The position numbers and the translations under genes are program-made. This document shows, one piece after another, positions 22,069 through 34,534 of a stretch of DNA of 64,000 nucleotides (position 1 is its first letter; every line of letters starts with the position of its first letter). The stretch covers positions 806,001 to 870,000 of the forward strand of contig MU839079.1 of NCBI GenBank assembly GCA_030685235.1, given 5' to 3'. This DNA comes from Copromyces sp. CBS 386.78. Taxonomy: Eukaryota; Ascomycota; Sordariomycetes; Sordariales; Sordariaceae. The notes under the pieces were generated by a model. The model had not been told where the DNA came from, searched no databases, and saw only the letters and a program-made list of their open reading frames with translations.

Positions 22069-22584
22069 GCTCTCTCATCAAGCGCTCGGGTTTTCCTGAA
22101 CGAACAGGACATAGATGAGGGCAGAGAAGAGGAGAGATGTGGCGAGGAGATGTTTGGAAATGAGGTCGTGTATGATTAGTTGAGAGGAGGTCTTGTCTTT
22201 GCTCGGCTCTGTTCGTCGTACCGAAGACGCCGCTCAATTTACGTTTTACGCCCTCTCGAAGAAGCTCGACCGAGGGATTTTGCGCAGCAACATATACCAA
22301 CAACAACAACAAGATATCATCAGCATTGGAGTTCAGGATTTGGTCGTCTAAAGTGGTGTGTTGTTATTACAACACAAAAAAAAATAAAATAAAAAAAAAT
22401 TGTATAAATACAAGACGTCTTCCTCTTCCATTACGTGGAGGGGTCAAGCCTTTTTCGTTTCTTCGCTATGCCTCGTGGTGACTATAGTAAGGATGATGTA
22501 CTATCTCTTCCTCTCATTTTCCTTTCCTTGGGCCACCGAGAGAAATATTTACTTCCTTCGTTCTACCAATAGCCATCCGAAACT
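22069..22584. other. 3' region of two convergent genes
   Basis: A 516-base interval between the Mix17 and UBX-protein stop codons. It includes an A-rich segment at 22372-22400, a plausible polyadenylation area. No gene is seen. Confidence 0.5.
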
Positions 22585-24544
22585 TTAGTTCTCATCATCA
22601 TCATGTCTCGGCTCAAAGTTCGTCTGCTTCTTGTCAGCTGTTGGCCCTTCATCCCCTACTCAACCAAGTGAAAAGCGATGTGTACTTACCGAGTTCCCAT
22701 TATAAAACTGCTGTTGATCTCTCCTCTTCCGCTCTTCCTCCCTCCTCTCATCACCAAATCCCTTAATCCTGCTTCCGGTCGGGCCCCTATTCACAGCAGC
22801 ACCCGCACCTCCACCACCACCACCACCAAGTGACCTCCCAGTAGCCCTCTCCGCCTGCGTGGCCCTAACCTCAGCAGCCACGTGCTCCGGCGTAGCACTA
22901 GCATTGGGCGGTCCAGAAACACTAAACAACGTGGAAAAGAACGCCACGACCGTGTTGAAGAAGGCAACCAAGAACCCAATTACCCGCTGGAAGATATTCC
23001 CTCCTCCTCCCTCTGTTCCTTCAGCCACACCAGCCTCAGCCCCGGCAAAGCGAACCCTGGTCCTAGACCCAGCAGTCGTAGGGACCAAAATCAGCGTCGA
23101 GCTCGGCGCCAGTCCCAACTCGCCTAGCGTCTTCCCCTCCTCCTCTTGTTCAATCCTCCTGCTGGGCTGGGGTGTCAACAGCACCTTGAAGGTATACCTC
23201 CCATTCTTCACAGCAGGAGATTCGGAGACAGTAGCCTCCACCCACTCCCTAACCTCCCTAACGGTGTCCTTCTCCGCCGAGAACCGAGACCGAATAGTCG
23301 ACCCATCCGTCAACCGCACTTGCAACGCACAATGTCCTCCTGTGCTTTTGATGGGCTGGTTACCGCGGGGTAGCATGGGACTGGCTGGGGCGAAGGGTAA
23401 TCCTGCTTCTTCTTCCTTGGCCTTCCCCTTCCCCTTCCCCTTTTTGTCCTCAGCTTCGCCAGATTCGTTGGCGGTAAGCGCTTCCTTCTCCCGCTGCTTC
23501 TCCAACTGCCTTGCTTTACGAGCGGCTTTGTCGTCTTCGATGGCCTTGAGAATGCGCTGGCGCTCTTCGCGCGCTTCTTGCTGTTTCTTGCGGAGGGCGT
23601 CGGCGGCTTGGCGGGCGGGGGAGTTGGGGTCTTCGGCTGCGGCGCGGGCACGGGCGGCGGCGCGGGTAGCTTCTTCTTGTTGCTTCTTTTGGGTAGCGAG
23701 GCGGGCGGCGCGCTCGGCGAGGATGGCTTGTATTTGGGCTTGTTGGGTTGTGTTGGGAGTGGTGGTGGTTGTGGCTGGGGATGATGAGGAGGCGGCTGTA
23801 GGCTCGGTGGTCGTAGTGGTACCGGTGGGAGGTTGTTGAGAGGCAGCAGCCTCGGTAGATGTTGTAGCCGCGGCTGTGATCTGCTCCGCCGGTGGTTGAG
23901 CTGTTGGCTCCGATGATGCCTGCTCCTGTCCCTGTTCAGACTGAGGTTCCTGCACCGAGGCTGAACCTGAAGCAGCACCCGGAGAAACAGCCTGTTGCTC
24001 ACCAAGAGAAGCTCCAAGCCTCCTCACAAAATCCTCCTTGGTGACTCCAGCAGCAATGTACTCTTTGAGTTGCCCGCCCCTATTCTCATCGTTAGCATCA
24101 CGTCATGTCCATCCTTTGTCGTCGTAAGCCTTAGGTTAGACTCACCTAAGAACAACCACAGTAGGCTTCTTGGGTACAGGGAACAACTGAGCCAGGTATC
24201 CCTCCTCGGTACTGCCCGCGACCAGCTTCAGCACCACGGCGCTGGACTCAATGAGATGGCAGATGGCTTCATCCTTGAGGAACTCGTTTTCCCATTGTTG
24301 GGATTCGGTGTTGCCGTCTGGATGAGGTCAGTACTTGGTTGTTCAACACACACCGAAACCTGCAGGGTCCGAGATAATGACAGAGATGTGGAAGATGAAT
24401 ATCGTGAAAGACACATGCGTAGGGATATGCACCGATTCGGGAAGGAGTGGGAAGAGGAGTAATACCGGTAACAAAACAAACCAGACTCTTGGTCTGTTGG
24501 ATAGCGGCAGCGATGCCTTCTTGGAGGGTGCCTGTGAAGAACAT
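22585..24544 (-). CDS. UBX-domain protein with N-terminal thioredoxin-like domain and hydrophobic hairpin (erasin/UBXN4-like), 560 aa
   Basis: Exons on the minus strand are 24544-24466, 24317-24146, 24079-22690 and 22626-22585, all in phase. The protein begins MFFTGTLQEGIAAAI, followed by SLVCFVTG, WENEFLKDEAICHLI and PKKPTVVVLRGGQ. This is the thioredoxin-like fold typical of UBXN4/erasin and its fungal relatives. A long Ala/Thr/Pro/Gln-rich linker and a charged coiled coil with a KKGKGKGKAKEEE patch follow. The UBX domain, around residues 330-420, starts at ALQVRLTDGSTIRSRF. A hydrophobic segment after it (VIGFLVAFFNTVVAFFSTLF) would insert in the ER membrane. The final exon gives YNGNSQTNFEPR, a common C-terminal signature in these proteins. 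Such proteins recruit Cdc48/p97 to the ER in protein quality control. Reading through the last donor would give a different short tail, so the terminal intron matters. Confidence 0.9.
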
Positions 24545-26471
24545 GTTGTCTTTCTTTCCTGTCGTCTAAACAGCTCGATCGTCAAGATGGGGAAAGATGG
24601 TCAGATAGCTAGAAAGTAAGCTGGGTCGATCAATGTCCGGACTTGTAGTCGAGTAGACTGCTATGATCCACAGCTATGTGTGATTCCGAGTCGATTAACT
24701 GAGTTACCCGGATCCGGATTATAGGATTGGATGAAGTGATGACAGAACTGCAATGGGGATCGAGTCGAATGACGAGATGTAGACGGTTCGCAGGTTGAGG
24801 TTGAGGTTGAGGTTGAGGTTGAAAGCTCAAGGTTAGACGTTGTCCCCGCTGACGTATTGGTGTAGCAGCAGGTACTCAGCTACTCGCTATAATTACAGCA
24901 GTTACAGAGGTACAACACGTCAGGACAGCCAATAGCCGGCCGTTCTACTGGTATGAGGACCCACATCTACCTAGCCCCCTGATGGCTGATGCGGACTTGA
25001 ACTTCGACGTGTGACATTGATACCTTATCTACTTCGATGGTTCAGAAATTCAGCTTTTAAGATGTATTCAAAAGACGGGTTGGGCAACAGATCGATAGAC
25101 GGTGATTAATATTCAAGAGTTTACTGCTATAGTACGGTTTCAACATTGAATTATGTCTTCAAAAAAAACCGGGTGCCTACGTGAAGCCGAGTGCGGACTC
25201 ATCCAGCAAACATCCGCCCAAGAGACCAAGGATATGAAAGCCAACCCATCCAAACACCACTTCAACGCCATCTTCATCAACTGGGAAAGGGGGTATCAGA
25301 TATCGATATCATCAACATCTGTCGTCAACTGGATTGATCAAGCCGTTATCACCAAGACACCATCATCATCATCAATCTCCTCATTCTTACTCTCGCTTTC
25401 ACAGAAAAGGCCAAGGCAATGAGAATGCTAAGCCACCCGAGGACTTTTTGGAAAGAAAGACATCCCTTAAGAATCAATTCTCACGTATCCTCTGCTCAGA
25501 CAAATAATACGCAACACCTTACTATTCCTTCACACCCTTCGTTCCAGCCAGCCATCTCTGTGTGTGTTCGCCGTTTCCTAAAATCTATTTGCCTTCAACC
25601 AAAATTTTCTTCCCTCCTTGATTCCCCGCAAAGTGAAGAGTAAAGCAAAGCGATCCGTGCCCTTTCCATACCAAAAACTAAGAAACCACAATGCTAAGAA
25701 AAAGGAAAGAGAAGGGAAAGAGAAAGTGAACCCAAAGAAAACCAGATAGAACGGCCGTAATCGACTGACCGAGTGAGCAGGAACCACTGCTGGCTAACCC
25801 CGTTGCATCTGCTAACCCGAAAACAGCCGGGCAGCCTTGTAGATGAAGCGTTCCCCAAGTTGTTAATGGTCCTACCTCTAGTCTACCGGCATCGCCTGTC
25901 GCCCTGCCGTCCAGATGTACTCAGAAAGATTGGGTTGGCCGTGTTCTCCAGGGTGCTGTAGCCCAAGACAGTGAGTGGTGCTGGTTCATTTAGTCGATTC
26001 CGTCAGCCTTTTTATAGTAGCAGGTGCGTAGCGTTGTCGAGGGTCGAAAGGTTGAGCGCTGTGTGATGGAAACGGGATCACACGACCTCCACGCTGGCGG
26101 CCTCCCAAAGTGATCGCTGTACCAAAACAGCAAACATAACCACGGGCATACGTGTGTTGCGAATGTACCATGTTGAAACCGAACTAGGGCAAGATTGACG
26201 CTTTCCATATGAATTCTTCAAACGTTATCGAAACAGAAGAGGATAACACAGACGAACCAAACCGAGGTGGAAAGAGGTCCTTGCTGAGCCCTGTGTTTAG
26301 CCGGGATTCGTTGACGGCTATCCGATTGTAACCCATGAGAGTAGTATGCCGCTAGTGAGACTTTTTGATAATCTTAGTAGATAATCGAGGTACGGAAACT
26401 CGGACTTATCGTCTCCTTCCAAGAAGCGCATGTTGTCCGTCTTAAAAGCCACGGCCGCCCTGCTGGTTGCT
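24545..26471. other. Intergenic region of about 1.9 kb
   Basis: It lies between the 5' end of the UBX gene and the 3' end of the CPSF6-like gene. It contains a GGTTGA hexamer array (24793-24822) and, at 25358-25384, a short CAT-rich run. No reading frame resembles a protein. Confidence 0.5.
24793..24822 (+). repeat. GGTTGA hexanucleotide repeat, five copies
   Basis: Five perfect GGTTGA units lie about 250 bases upstream of the UBX-protein start codon. The unit differs from the telomeric TTAGGG unit and is probably a simple microsatellite. Confidence 0.9.
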
Positions 26472-27738
26472 CTACTCCTGGCGAGGGCGCTTGGCCGGAT
26501 GCGCGTTCTGTCCCCAGCCTTCCGACTGGCTGCCGGCGTTAAAGAAGCCTGCATTGAAGGGCTGCATTCCTGGGAAGCCTGTATTATCAAGGGTATGTGA
26601 GTATCATAGACATGACAAACTCAGCCGAGCTGATTGATCATTGCGACTTACCTCCCATAGCAGGGTTCATCATACCCATGCCCGGGTTCATAGCACCAGC
26701 CATGGGGTTCATGCCGTGCATGGGCATAGGCATGCCTCCCATCATGTTGTTCATGCCACCACGGCCGCGCATGTTAGGGCCACCACGCATGGTGTTGCCC
26801 ATCATACCGCCGCGCTGGTAACCGCCGCCGCCGAAGCCGCCGCCATAGCCGTTGCCAGCCATGGGGTTGTTGAAGCCGGCATTGTTGTTGTTGAAGGCCA
26901 TGTTGTTACCCTGGAAGTTGCGGTTGAAGTTCGGGTTCATGCCGCCACGAGGGCCGTTGAAACCGCCACGGCCGCCACGGAAACCACCGCTAAAGTTGTT
27001 GTTCGGGACGAAGTTGCTCTGACCGCGGTTTTCGAAGTTGTTGGGCCCGTTGGGAGCACGGTCACGGATCTCCTTGACAGCACGGTTCGGGGTGTCCTTG
27101 GGAAGCGTGCGGAAGGGGTTGACGACCGGGCTAGAGTAAATCACGGAGTGACGTTTCTGGCCAGGCTGCTGACCGATCTCGCTCGACAAGTTATCGATCA
27201 CATGCTTTGTTGCGCTCGCGGCTTGCTGGGAAGTGAACTCGACGTAAGCTTGTCTAAAGAATACAGTTAGCAGGCATATTCATGATACACAACTCGCGGG
27301 AAGTTCCACATACCCCTTGCTCTTGCCGTTGACCTTGTGTTCACTAAACGTAATATCCTTCAGCTCAGATTCGCAGTTCGCCTGGCGCACCCAGCCGCGG
27401 ATGTCGTCGTCCGTAGTCCACCAGTGGAGATCCGAGATCATAAGGGCGGTAGTAGCGCCAGGATCAACGGGTCGCTCATCGGAACCAGGAGCGTCCTTGC
27501 GCTTCACGCCTTGCTGCCGCTGCTGGGGCGCTTGGTTCTGTGATGTCTGTTCCTGGTTGTCATGTGCACCGGAATCCTGGCCATGGTGGTCCTCCTGATA
27601 ATCCTGGTGCTGTCCGTCACCGTTCGCATGATTGCCGTTGTCATCGTAGGCATGGTGATCATTGTCACCCTGCTGCTCGCCGGACTGGTCATTGCCAGCA
27701 TCGGCATAGACGTCGATCTCGAACTCCTCCTCGGCCAT
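26472..27738 (-). CDS. CPSF6/CFIm68-like RRM protein, 377 aa, three exons
   Basis: Exons on the minus strand are 27738-27314, 27253-26652 and 26578-26472. The opening EEFEIDVYADAG resembles the N-terminus of metazoan CPSF6 (IDIYADVG). An acidic, Asn/Gln/His-rich disordered stretch follows to about residue 80. The RRM spans about 95-175, with ALMISDLHWWTTDDDIRGW (the WWTTD signature of CFIm68), then FSEHKVNGKSKGQAYVEF for the RNP1 region. The rest is RGG/Gly/Asn/Met-rich, with FRGGRGGFNG and many GM repeats. The end, HPAKRPRQE, resembles a nuclear localisation signal. It likely acts in pre-mRNA 3'-end processing as the large cleavage factor I subunit, although fungal proteins of this type are little studied and could serve more general mRNP roles. 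Reading through the second donor would end at GGKSQ after exon 2. The spliced form ends in the basic signal. Confidence 0.87.
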
Positions 27739-29453
27739 TGTGAATACGACTGGTCCTTGACAAACAAGTGACTAGTTTGTGAGACGTAGTGGGTGCCTGA
27801 GTGTTCAGGTCAACGAGTATGTGCTGTCTCTCTGGAAAGCAAGTCTGAATTAAGAACCTGACTATTGATCAGAAGTACAAGATTGTCTGTAGTGCGAGAT
27901 CCCCGAATCAGTAGCTGACAAAATAGGGTTCTGAAAGAATAGCGATGAAGCCGATACCCATCAGATTTCTGGCCGAGCGTTGAGAAAAGGTAAAGACGAC
28001 AGGACGATTGCGTTACGGGAAGGAAAAGCGGCCATGATGAAGAAAGCAAATAACATGGAACCAAAGGAAAACAGACAAGGGAGAGGAAGGAAAGACAGAA
28101 AAGGTAGAGTTTGCGAGTACGTACATTCCGATCCCCAATGACGACGGAAGCTGTTAAAGTTTCAGAAGACAGGAGAGGATGTCCTCGGTAAAAGAGATTG
28201 TTTCCTTCAAGACGGAAGCTCTGTGCTTGCAGTCTTGTGTTGTTCTTTTTTGTTCTGTTTCTTCCTTTTCTTTTCTTGTATCCCGAGCTGGTCTCAACTT
28301 CCTCCTTTCAGATTATGACAGTTCCCCAGAGACGCCTTCCGTGCTTGACTCGCGCAACGCTATGGGACGCGACAAGTCGCAGTACCTTGCTTCTGGTCTG
28401 TTTGTAGAGTGCTGGTCGGCTGGAGGCAAGGTCACCAGAGAGAGGAACGGGAGATAGAGCTGGATGGATGGAAACGGAGATCTGTAAAGGTTAATGACAA
28501 AGTGACGTCTGGCTGATAACTAGACTTCGGGTTTGGTCGGTGCTGGATGAGAGCGGGCAGCCGGATATGCTGAGTGAGGGAGCCGGACGGGTTGACAAAG
28601 GGTCGTCGGTTGGGGCGTGGTCGAGCCAAAGTGATCGACTGGCTTGGGATTCTCCCCGCGCCGGTCGCTGCGTCTCTACGGGGCAAACAGGCGTTGGAGC
28701 TGGGCCGAGACTGTGATTGTACTCTTGTGCCGACTGACGGATGCTGAATCCACTGGTGGGCAGAGCGAGTCGAACCGACTTGCGATAGAGTTTGCTTTGG
28801 AGATTTTCGATGCCGGGTGGACACGATTTGGTCGCCTGTTGTTGTCGGGTCGAATGGAAGAGAAGAGGTTCAGTTGGAAGTGAAGGGGAAAGATGGTGCA
28901 CCGGAGAAAAAAGTGCCCTGTTGAACGGGGAGCTTCGCGGCATGCAGTGGACGGGGCTTTTGTCCAACTGAACATGGTACACAGCCTGGGCAGGTACCTC
29001 TGGGGCTCGCACGCGACGGCACTCGATAAGGTAGAGGACCTCACCGGCAATGGCACGCTGGGCCAATGGCTGGGCGTGGTCTGGGCATTGGGCACTTTCC
29101 CGGCCAAGTTGCTTGCGGCAGGCACATCAACTTCGGGACTGAACCGTGCGCAGGGCCCTCAAGATTCGTGTCAGCCGACAGCCAGCTGGCATATGAGCAT
29201 ATGGGCTAGGGTTGGCTTAGGATATTCCTCGTCAACCATGGGTCTTTCATACTTCTCATGCCCTTAGCGAAACGGAAGACGGAAGTAGACGTCATAATAA
29301 CAACCATAGGTCGTTCATATCTTGTTATTGCTTGTCTGTATATACTTCCCGTTCTTGAGTTCCGATTCATATCCATCCAACCGTACTGTACCCTCACTTC
29401 TGTTACATTGCGTTGTTACACCATGTCCCCCAACGCCCAAGTCCCAGCCTCAA
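27739..29453. other. Long 5' region of the CPSF6-like gene
   Basis: About 1.7 kb between DCAF11-like and CPSF6-like genes, both on the minus strand. A possible 5'-leader intron can be seen, with donor GTACGTAC on the minus strand near 28127 and acceptor CACTCAG near 27803. Reverse open frames at 28491-29066 have no recognisable similarity. I see no further gene. Confidence 0.4.
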
Positions 29454-31726
29454 TCAGAAGAAATCATCAGCGTCATCATCCTCATACCCTCGCGGCCCAC
29501 GCCAGTTAAACAGGCCCTCGCCCGGTTGTATCTTTTCGTTAACCGAGAGACCCATACTCGGCTCGGCTTCATCAACATCATTCTCGTTGTAAGAGTGCAA
29601 GGTCGCCGTTCCAGCATTCATAGTTGGTCCATTCCACGACGATGCTAGGAGAGGTGGCAGGTTAGAGAACAAGCTCTTCGGGACGGGGTTATAGCAATGA
29701 AAAGAAAAGACGAAAAGAAAAAGAAAAAGAAAAAGGGGAAGAGGGTCCGTGATAACTCACCAACAAGCAACGGCGCATTGGGATGCCAGCCCACGTCTCT
29801 GACCAGCGTCATCCACTCCCTCCTCCTCGCCGCCGGTGTATACCCCGGGATCCTCAGCCCCTCCGTGACGCTCTTAACATCGATCTTCGCGGCAATCGTT
29901 GCATCCAAGTTCCAGACGTAGACAAACCCATCGTACGAGCCCGAGTAGACATAGCGCGAGTTGGTGCTGCCGGGCGGCGAGAAGTGGCACCGGATCAGCG
30001 TCCTCTGCACTTTGTGGCCCCTGAACGTGACCAGCGAGTTATCGTGCGGGTGCGGCTGCCACATGTGATCCTGATATTCCGCAAACCGGTAATCGTACTG
30101 GTACCGGCGGCTGGCGGTGGGTTTGGTGGCGTCGAGCCTCTCCACGTCGGCGGTGGACATGGCCATGCGGAGATCCCAGAGCTTCATGGACTGGTCCTTG
30201 CCGTTGCTGAGGATGTAGCGCCCGTCGCCTTTGCTGTCGATGTACGTCAGGCCTTCCATGTGACCGACGAACGCGCCAGCCTCACGGCGGGAGGACATGC
30301 TTCGGGTGTCCCATACTTTGATGGTGCAGTCGTCGGATCCGGAGTAGAGAATGTGTGGGGATTGCTTGTCGGCGAAGCAGACGGCGTTCACGTCGTTATC
30401 GTGGCCTTCGACGTTGTAAAGAGGCTCGCGGCGCTCGATGTCGTAAACGACTATCGAGTCGGCACCTGTGCCCGCCACTAGTGTTCGTCCGTCGCCCGAG
30501 AAACGGATGGAGAAGATAGGAAAGGAATCTCGCCAGCCTTGACGCACCATTCCACCGGCAAGATCGAGCGTATAGGGGTCACCTGTGTCATTAGGGTCCG
30601 TAGGGGCGAAGCAAACCTGGCTTGTTAGAGACGTATAGGCAAGCCACTTGTTGTCTGGACTGAGGTCTGCATCCGTGAGAGTCCATTGACCAAAGGGGTA
30701 TCGGACAGTCTTGTAGTGCGTCCAGTTGTACGGATTGGAAGTGTCGTACATGCGTACTTTGAAGTCCTTGACGCAGGCGTAGAAGAAGTTGCCGTCATCG
30801 GAGAACTGGCCGCAGCACACGGGATCGTCGTAGTGGATGACCATCTCTGGCTTCGATGAGGGAATCATCTGTTGAGCCATAAGAGCCAGGTTGGTCTTTT
30901 GCTCTGTCCTATTACCCAGGCCCAACTCCCGATCCAGTAATCGACGGGTAAGCCTTTTCCTCTTGCTATCTGGCTCCCTGAGATCGAAGGCACCGAAAAC
31001 ACCTGACTCCATGAGCTTCCGACCTTGCTCACTAGGTACTTTGGGGAAGGCAGGGGCGTAGCCTGGCCTCGTCCGTCTGGGCGGCTCCCAGTAGTCGTCA
31101 TCGTCGTCGTCAATGTCATCTATATCATGACCTTGGATAAGCGACAACAGTTGTCGCGAACCTAAACGAGCACGACCGCCGCCTCCTCCTGGAAAGCCAA
31201 TAATTCACCCGTTAGTACACTCTTTTGCGTCTACCCAAGAGGAGATATCGCGTAACGGATGGCCAGAGTGAGTGTATCTCTTACCACGTATTATCTGAAG
31301 GATCCTCCTCTGTAGTGCATTTCCAGGCTCATTGTCATCCCAGCCGTCATCTTCATCATCATGAGCGGCGCCCGGTGCTAGTTCGTCAATAACCAGCTCG
31401 AACTCAAGACCGCCACTTCCATCAAAATAGTCCTGGTCGTCCTCATCGTCTTCATCATCGTGCTCGTCCTCATCATCGAAATCCTCGTCTCCATCATCTT
31501 CATCGTCGTCGTCTGCATGTTCTTGCGCCGGGTGATACACATATCCGGTATCGTCCGAGTCCGCTTGGTCTTGGGTGTGCTCCCCATAAGATCCACCACC
31601 ACTTTCCAGATTCTCGGGTGGACTTTCATGAGAGCTCTCAAACGCGGCGTCGCTTTCGTTATCCGCTCCCGTGGTGACTGGCACTCCCGGAGCCACGGGC
31701 GGCTGTGTTATCGGGCTGCTGCTCAT
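29454..31726 (-). CDS. WD40 protein of the DCAF11/WDR23 (LEC14B) type, 686 aa, three exons
   Basis: Exons on the minus strand are 31726-31285, 31188-29761 and 29644-29454, in consistent phase. The N-terminal 130 residues are Ser/Pro and then Asp/Glu-rich, with runs such as EDDGDEDFDDEDEHDDED. After QLLSLIQGHDIDDID comes a region conserved in DCAF11 orthologs, then WD repeats from about residue 270. Examples are CCGQFSDDGNFFYACVKDF, NAVCFADKQSPHILYSGSDD with TIKVWDTR, YILSNGKDQSMKLWDLR and SRYVYSGSYDGFVYVWNLD. The last exon adds SSWNGPTMNAGTATLHSYNE and an acidic end, EDDDADDFF. Orthologs are substrate receptors of Cul4-DDB1 ubiquitin ligases, and human DCAF11 targets Nrf2 and SLBP. An in-frame ATG at 31906 could extend the N-terminus by 60 residues. 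I prefer 31726 because the extension has no acidic or conserved character. Confidence 0.88.
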
Positions 31727-32556
31727 GGTTTCCTCTGTGCGGGGGCGAAACTCGGGCTCTGAGTGATAAGCAAGGAGCTGAGATGATAGAGTAGTAGTGT
31801 CCGATGGTGGTGATAGCAAGACGGGTGTAATCAACAACTTTGAGCAATAACAACAGCGATCATCGAGAGCGGGCCGTAGTTCGCCAGTCGATGTTATGAA
31901 GGTCACATTGTTGGATGAAATTCGCAGTTATCAAAGACGTCCGACCCGAATGGCAATGGAGGAGGGGAAATCGGCTGCTTAGTTCAGCAAGTGCGATGCC
32001 GCTGCCGGTGACGACATGTTCTCGAGCAATCGGAATGATCCCAGCGCATGCCCCGTGGCTTTCTCCAACAGTGTGGGGGAAGGTCGCTGTGACAATAGCG
32101 GGGTTTACTGTGTAGGCCCGGAAATATAGGGTTAGGGTTCTAGCTGTATCTAAGTAATTCACTTCGACTTACATACCTACCTGACCACCTTTGCTCCGAA
32201 TTCATGCAACGAAAAACAATAAGAACTGTCTAATACGGTATACATATGGTTCTTGTCTTCCATCATCTCTCTCATTTGTAGGGAACCTTGTTTACCCTTA
32301 CACGCGTGCCCGTCTTGCTTATTCTTCCACAAGACCCGTGAACGTACCTATAGTACAATCCAATTCAACTACTTGTATCATATGTAGCTTAACCCGAACG
32401 CCAAAAACTAAACGCCAATATCGAATGTGGCATAGACGAAAGAAATGTGCAATCTTTGCCAGTTCTCGGATGCAAATACCATCGCGCAGACCGTTCGTTA
32501 GTCCCCCTGTTCTTGACCCGGTGGCCATTCTGTCCCTGTTCCGATCCGTGCTCACT
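31727..32556. other. Intergenic region
   Basis: This is the promoter side of the DCAF11-like gene and 3' side of the Ppn2-like gene. It holds a TTAGGG doublet at 32128-32139. No coding frame is supported. Confidence 0.5.
32128..32139 (+). promoter_or_regulatory. Telomere-repeat-like box (AGGGTTAGGGTT)
   Basis: Two TTAGGG-type units lie about 400 bases upstream of the DCAF11-like start codon. The same doublet occurs at 21026 and 41216. Confidence 0.4.
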
Positions 32557-34534
32557 TCACTCACACTCAACCTGCTCAAGTCGATGAATGATATCATCCC
32601 CAGCCTGATTGACCTCCAACACCAGCGCAGACAACTGCTTCCCGTGCCCGCATCCCGAGTCAAGACCGTAGGCGTATCGAGTTCCCTTGAACTTCTTCTT
32701 CGGCTTCTTCCTACTCCTTTTAGCTTCCACTTCGTTTCCTCCGTTTTTGGGTGATCCCTTTCCGACAGTTCCTGTCTTCGCCGCCGTCGTTGGCGCCTTC
32801 GTAACAATAGTCGTAGTCGTGGTTGACAAAGTACTAGTCGTCGGATCATCGTCGTCATCATCATCTTCTTCTTCACCACTCCCACCAGTAGTAACAGTCT
32901 GCGTGGCCATTCCAGTGCTCGCCGTAGTCGTAGTCGTAGTCGTCACCGTCCCTCCCGAGTACACATTAATCTCCACCTCGGACTCCGATTCGATTGCGAC
33001 TTCCGTCTCGATTTCAATCTCCACATCTCCCCGGGAAGTCACGTTGACTGTTTGGTCGCCTGTTCCGGCGATCTGGCGGGCGCTGATCGGGATCGGGCTC
33101 TTGCCTAGGTTGATGGTGATGTCCTTGTTGACTTGCAGACCGGAGCGAGCGTCGTGGCCGTAGACAACGGCTACGCGCTTGGATGCGTTGCTGATTAGGT
33201 TTTGGTAGCGGTTCCAGGCGCGGGACCACGGTTCGCCTTCACGGGTGTCGAGGGGGATGGTGGTTACTCTTTTGTGTGTGGTTGTGTTGATGCTTCCGTC
33301 GTCTTTACTGATGTTGTCGGAGGTTGAAGCAGAGGACAGTTCGTACGCCAGACTTCGCATGTTCATCACTGCCCAGGGGTCTTGTTTCTCTAGCGGGAGA
33401 GATGGGATGAGACCCCCGTGGACGACGACTATTTCTTTGGCATTCCATGGCGCGGTCTTGGCTCCGAAGAGGTGGCCGACTCGGAGGATGATGGGTTGAG
33501 AGGCGAGCCAGTGAAGTTGAGAGGCGCTGAGGGAGCGGGCGACAGCGATATGTTCTGGTTTTACCCCCTTGGGCTTTTTGTTTCGTGCGCGTCGTCCCGC
33601 GGTGTCGACGGTATGTATTCCGTCATTTTTCGCTGACACTCCCTCGTCGTCCTCACTCACACTATCGGCCTCGCTTTCCGTCTTTCCCCACCATTTCTTG
33701 CCCTGTTTAGTGTGACTTAACCACTTTGCAGCCTCCAGCACATGGTCGTCATGGTTGCCTCTCACTGCACTCGCTCCTGTATCCCTAGCAAACTGCACCA
33801 AACCACTGCTATCCGGACCCTTCGTCACTAGATCTCCAGCAAGAATGAGATGATCTGTCGTGTTGTCGAAGGAAATCTTGTCCAGAAGAGATCGTAGGGT
33901 GGTCAGACGACCGTGCGTGTCGCCTATGATAACCAGACGTTTGTTGTTGGAGACATCGGAAGAGGGTGCGGACGGTGGTGAAGGAATGGTGGTAGAAGGG
34001 AGATGTTTCTTGGGAAGGTTTGATATCAGAGTTATAGGATTGTGAATTGCGTCGATAAGTTCGATGTCTGAGATGATGGGAAGTTGATGTTCATTGCCGT
34101 TGTTCTGGGTAGTGAGAAGTCGCGAGGGTTCTATAGACATGGTTATTGAAATGTTCTCTCGCTCTGGGGGGGTTAAATCCGTCACATTGTGCAGAAATTG
34201 AGAAGGGGTGAACTGTGAAGACGCTATGGACGCAGTGTGCACTACCACAATATGACACATGTGACGAAACATTGGAAGAAAACAAACGGGCACATGATGG
34301 GCTTGGTGAAAGCCGAGACGGAAATCGAGGACCCTTACGGTACGACGTCATTTCTGGAAGCTTTTCAGACGCCTTTGTGGCCGGTCGACGGAAGAGCGAT
34401 TGTTGTCCTGCGCTGTTTAGCCCGAGAAGGTGTATCGTGAAGAATGACAAAATCGCAAGTAATATGAAGCTGGTGCCAACAGTGGCGGAGCAGCGCCGTT
34501 GACGGAAGAAGCGTGCCATGGCTTCGGCGATCAT
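32557..34534 (-). CDS. ppn2: Ppn2-like endopolyphosphatase (metallophosphatase), about 626 aa, two exons
   Basis: Exons on the minus strand are 34534-34339 and 34241-32557. The acceptor could instead be at 34223 with the same phase. The first exon encodes a basic N-terminus and one membrane anchor (VGTSFILLAILSFFTIHLL), giving a type II topology as in yeast Ppn2, which reaches the vacuole lumen. Catalytic PPP-family motifs follow in order: GDTHGRLTTLRSLL, GDLVTKGPDSSG, GNHDD, HGGLIPSLPL and YGHDARSGLQ. This supports a divalent-metal-dependent phosphoesterase that would cut inorganic polyphosphate chains. Unusual for the family are a long insert near residues 430-540 made of Glu/Ile/Val, Thr runs and an acidic EEEDDDDDDD block, and a Lys-rich patch. 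The last motif, RYAYGLDSGCGHGKQLSALV, is the conserved family C-terminus. Confidence 0.87.

Noticed and set aside
22859..23839. 326-codon plus-strand frame over the UBX gene
   Set aside because: It is antisense to a gene with clear domains, and its low-complexity Ala/Ser/Val translation has no motif.
24793..24822. GGTTGA array as telomeric sequence
   Set aside because: The unit is GGTTGA, not TTAGGG, has only five copies and lies in a normal promoter region. It is best seen as a microsatellite.
26641..27270. 209-codon plus-strand frame of Val/His/Ala repeats
   Set aside because: It is antisense to the Gly/Asn/Met-rich tail of the CPSF6-like gene.
29783..30481. 232-codon plus-strand frame
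   Set aside because: It is antisense to the WD40 gene, where the minus strand encodes recognisable WD repeats.
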